Positions 61,754 through 64,000 of a stretch of DNA of 64,000 nucleotides are shown here, in pieces (the first letter of the stretch is position 1; every line of letters begins with the position of its first letter). The stretch is taken from positions 1 to 64,000 of the forward strand of contig JBOEFW010000043.1 in NCBI GenBank assembly GCA_050633105.1, written 5' to 3'. The translations under genes were made by a program, and so were the position numbers. The notes under the pieces are model-generated. The model saw only the letters and a program-made list of their open reading frames with translations, had not been told where the DNA came from and searched no databases. This DNA is from Aureispira sp050633105 (GTDB lineage Bacteria; Bacteroidota; Bacteroidia; Chitinophagales; Saprospiraceae).

Positions 61754-62171
61754 AGTTTAAAATAATTTATGAAGTTTATTTATTAGAAGCAAAACAGTAG
61801 CCTTGGATACTTTTTAGAACTTCTTGGTGAGAATTTGATACCATCCTTTATAAAACACCCTAACAAATGTTTAAATTATGAAGCATCGTGGATCAAAAGT
61901 AGCTAAAAGCTAAGGCATTCTTATTTTTTTTCGACTAGTTTACAAGGAATAAGGATAAAAAATACTCTGGAGAGCGCTTAATCTTTTTGCTAGAAAATTC
62001 TACTTTTAGAAACAGATTCTTTCCTTGTTTGGGGACTGAATCTGGTAGAATTATAAATGTAAGGATAGAAACCTTACTACTTTTAAAATAGGTTAATAAA
62101 GAGCCTTCGATTTAATACATTACCCTAATCTTCACCATTCAAAGGACAACTTAGGTAGCACATCAACTAAA
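61754..62171. other. Intergenic region upstream of the M16 gene
   Basis: About 420 AT-rich bases. It holds a minus-strand -7 box (CAAAAGTA at 61894-61901, reading TACTTTTG) and a hairpin near 62012-62044 (CAGATTC with GAATCTG). No ORF of credible composition. Confidence 0.5.
61894..61901 (-). promoter_or_regulatory. Possible promoter -7 element (TACTTTTG) for the M16 gene
   Basis: Reverse-strand TAnnTTTG, 141 bases upstream of the ATG at 61753; motif-only evidence. Confidence 0.38.
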
Positions 62172-62174
62172 ATA

Positions 62175-62208
62175 AGGCTAGCTCCCATTCAAATGGAAAA
62201 CTAGCCCT
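62175..62208 (-). terminator. Rho-independent terminator of the oxidoreductase gene
   Basis: GGCTAG pairs with CTAGCC, with an inner CCAT/ATGG stem; on the minus strand a T-rich stretch follows. It lies ~50 bases after the stop of the FAD oxidoreductase gene. Confidence 0.65.
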
Positions 62209-62256
62209 ATGATTACCCGTTGTGAATATGGGTAGTTGTTACGAGTGGCAACTATT

Positions 62257-64000
62257 TTATACAGAGATGCCTAAATGTTGGCTCCAATAGTCACTAACAA
62301 AGATATTATCGGGATCTAATTGAGTGCGCAAGGCCATAAAATCATCCCACTTAGGATACTGTGCTTTGAGATAATCGGTACCTGTACTCGAATCAGGTGC
62401 TGCTAAATATTTGCCCCAATGCAATCTGAAATCAAATGGCTTGAGCAGTTCCCAAAACTGTGGGTAATAATCGGTGCCAGGATCACCTTCGTTATAGGCA
62501 TACCAAAATAAATCTACCCGAAAGACATCGCGGTTATAAGCGGCATTCATCCAAAATTTGTTGGCCGTAGTGGCATACAGTTCGCACGTGTAAGATCCCG
62601 TAGCTGAAAGCCCGTTGGCATTGTAATATTCCAATAAAGTATTCATGACAGCCTGCGTATCTTTCGCATCAATCCAAATTTCAGTAAATTCAGTAGGTAA
62701 AATAATATCATTTACCTTATTATCCATAGGCAATCCTTGCCACCAAGTATCCCAAAAGGTTACGGTACCCTCAGGTTGAAAAAGATTGATGATAAAGGGC
62801 AAAATAACAGGCTCGTACAATAACTCAATTACCTTTTCCCAAAAAGAGGCTTTAAAGGCATCGGGAATAATGTCGTCTAGTTTTTCTTCTAATTTAGATA
62901 AGAAACCTGTTTCACTGGTAGGATCTTCCAAATGATCAGGGGTTAGCCAATCCACCAATCGTTTTTCCAATCCCAAGGTATTGATTAGCGATAAATTATA
63001 TGTAGCCAATAATTTTCTAATTTCCACCAATCCTCGTTCTGATTTTACCTCCTGTACAATCTTCCCGACCAATTGTTGCAACCATTCTTCTAGATGCCCT
63101 GCATAATCTTTGGCCCCCAAGAAATTATCGCCAATGACTTTCAAAAAGGCTTCAATAACCTTTTTTATACCATCCTCTTCAAAAGCTGTATGGAACCAAG
63201 TTGGCCAATTGCCCACAAGCCAATAGAAGAGCGAAGCGCCCAATTGAGCAGGGATTTGAGAGCCGCCAACTTCGGGAAATTCCAAATAAGGCTTGGGCTT
63301 AAATGGAGCAGGGGGGCCACTTGGTGGATTTGTTTGGCTATTGTAATCACTGGGTTTCATAATGGCTGCTTCCCAAGTTACAAATTTTTGTACCCCTTGT
63401 TGTGGCCACCACAACAAACGGGCATATTCCGTCTCTTTTAGATAATCTAGCATGCTAGGTTTAGTACCATCACCTGGGCCAAAAAAATCAATAGGGCCAT
63501 TGTCATACGAGCTAGTAATTTGTTGCCCTTTGATGTCAAAGCGATCAACACATTGATAGGTGATTTCAGTAATGATACCTAAGAGTCCCAAGGAAGTTCC
63601 TACAGCAAAAAAGTGGTTGTTGGGATCTTCGTTGCGTTCGTAGACCTGCACTTGGCCATTACCATCAATCATTTTAATCTTTAAAATAGCATCGGTATAG
63701 GCGGTTTGTAGCGAGCCGCCTGCTGATCCTGTAGAGGTAAAACCACCAACAGTTTGGTGAATAATGCCCCCCATATCTTTGATGGCCCAACCACGTTGAT
63801 CCATTTGATAAAATAAACTGTTCTCTTTGGTAGAAATACCTGATGGGTCAAATGGATCACGGCCTAAATTGACTCCTGCTTGTGCCGTCACTTGTTTTTC
63901 GGCATCGTTCCAAGTGAGTGCGCGCATTTTACTCAGCAGTAAATCAATACCAGGCTTGGGATCGGGTTGGTCTCCAAAATCTGTGGTGTAAATAGCTGAT
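62257..64000 (-). CDS. FAD-dependent oxidoreductase, sugar-1,4-lactone oxidase type (5' end outside window)
   Basis: The frame is open to the right edge of the window (581 codons seen), so the start lies outside; an internal ATG at 63927 is not the start. The PCMH-type FAD-binding domain includes AGVNLGRDP and GGFTSTGSAGGSLQTAYTDAI. The C-terminal D-arabinono-1,4-lactone-oxidase-type region ends FRLHWGKYLAA and WDDFMALRTQLDPDNIFVSDYW. Known members (ALO, L-gulonolactone oxidase, alditol oxidase) oxidise sugar lactones or polyols with O2. The middle of this protein is unusually long (~200 residues of extra helical sequence around residues 215-400), suggesting a different substrate. Followed by a terminator. 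Confidence 0.88.
   Translation of the reverse strand, partial: SAIYTTDFGDQPDPKPGIDLLLSKMRALTWNDAEKQVTAQAGVNLGRDPFDPSGISTKENSLFYQMDQRGWAIKDMGGIIHQTVGGFTSTGSAGGSLQTAYTDAILKIKMIDGNGQVQVYERNEDPNNHFFAVGTSLGLLGIITEITYQCVDRFDIKGQQITSSYDNGPIDFFGPGDGTKPSMLDYLKETEYARLLWWPQQGVQKFVTWEAAIMKPSDYNSQTNPPSGPPAPFKPKPYLEFPEVGGSQIPAQLGASLFYWLVGNWPTWFHTAFEEDGIKKVIEAFLKVIGDNFLGAKDYAGHLEEWLQQLVGKIVQEVKSERGLVEIRKLLATYNLSLINTLGLEKRLVDWLTPDHLEDPTSETGFLSKLEEKLDDIIPDAFKASFWEKVIELLYEPVILPFIINLFQPEGTVTFWDTWWQGLPMDNKVNDIILPTEFTEIWIDAKDTQAVMNTLLEYYNANGLSATGSYTCELYATTANKFWMNAAYNRDVFRVDLFWYAYNEGDPGTDYYPQFWELLKPFDFRLHWGKYLAAPDSSTGTDYLKAQYPKWDDFMALRTQLDPDNIFVSDYWSQHLGISV

Noticed and set aside
62900..63500. Antisense frames in the oxidoreductase gene (for example 63094-63441)
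   Set aside because: Shadow frames of the real minus-strand gene with no independent support.

Overview
The window looks like a chromosomal contig piece from a Bacteroidota bacterium, most likely of the Saprospiria (an Aureispira/Saprospira-like organism; the genus is a guess). Grounds: AT-rich DNA; at least six secreted proteins ending in a type IX secretion system (T9SS) type A C-terminal sorting domain; SBBP and 51-residue cysteine-containing repeats; a TonB-dependent receptor with an N-terminal carboxypeptidase-regulatory-like domain; mevalonate-pathway GHMP enzymes; and many copies of the Bacteroidota -7 promoter motif TAnnTTTG. There are no rRNA or tRNA genes, insertion sequences or CRISPR arrays that I can see. 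Two N at 58750-58751 sit in the loop of a hairpin, so this is an assembled draft. The first and last genes are cut by the window edges.

Layout. 1-5.5 kb: two tandem paralogous giant T9SS surface proteins. 5.5-6.9 kb: a gene-poor stretch holding two copies of a promoter-plus-19-bp-hairpin element, the second leading into a lipoprotein gene. 7.1-8.7 kb: two small unknown genes translationally coupled to a LytS/NarX-type histidine kinase. 8.8-12.5 kb: a two-gene heterodimeric ABC exporter. 13.0-14.4 kb: a secreted endonuclease I. 14.5-22.7 kb: contractile injection system (CIS) parts, namely a 1740-residue tape-measure protein on the minus strand and, divergently, an unknown enzyme-like protein, a small beta-barrel protein and the CIS-type AAA+ ATPase. 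22.8-27.1 kb: a PNGase F-like secreted protein and a TonB-dependent receptor. 27.5-29.7 kb: a VWA membrane protein. 29.7-35.1 kb: surface-polysaccharide polymerase/ligase, Wzz, Wzx-type flippase and a DUF4340 protein. 35.3-39.7 kb: envelope proteins and TPR proteins. 39.7-42.7 kb: a broken GNAT acetyltransferase gene, an ATP-grasp enzyme and a second orphan histidine kinase. 42.8-46.8 kb: a small helical protein, a CYTH protein, a CotH-kinase surface protein, a candidate small RNA and ComF. 47-51.7 kb: a fibre-like secreted protein, two paralogous small envelope proteins, a hairpin-rich intergenic region and another T9SS protein. 52-56.8 kb: an unknown helical-repeat protein, diphosphomevalonate decarboxylase, a GYDIA-type GHMP kinase and a conserved lipoprotein. 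57.6-58.6 kb: a Panacea-type toxin-antitoxin pair. 58.8-64 kb: an M16 peptidase lipoprotein and an FAD-dependent sugar-lactone-oxidase-like enzyme.

Taken together the region is dominated by cell-envelope functions (T9SS cargo, polysaccharide export, lipoproteins, TPR scaffolds), with a partial CIS locus as the most specialised content. No sheath, tube, baseplate or spike gene is present here, so the CIS must be completed elsewhere in the genome or these genes form a split locus. The most novel-looking non-coding signals are the duplicated, covarying hairpin element (5665-5732 and 6272-6349), the candidate sRNA at 45709-45835 and the folded intergenic region 50180-50640.
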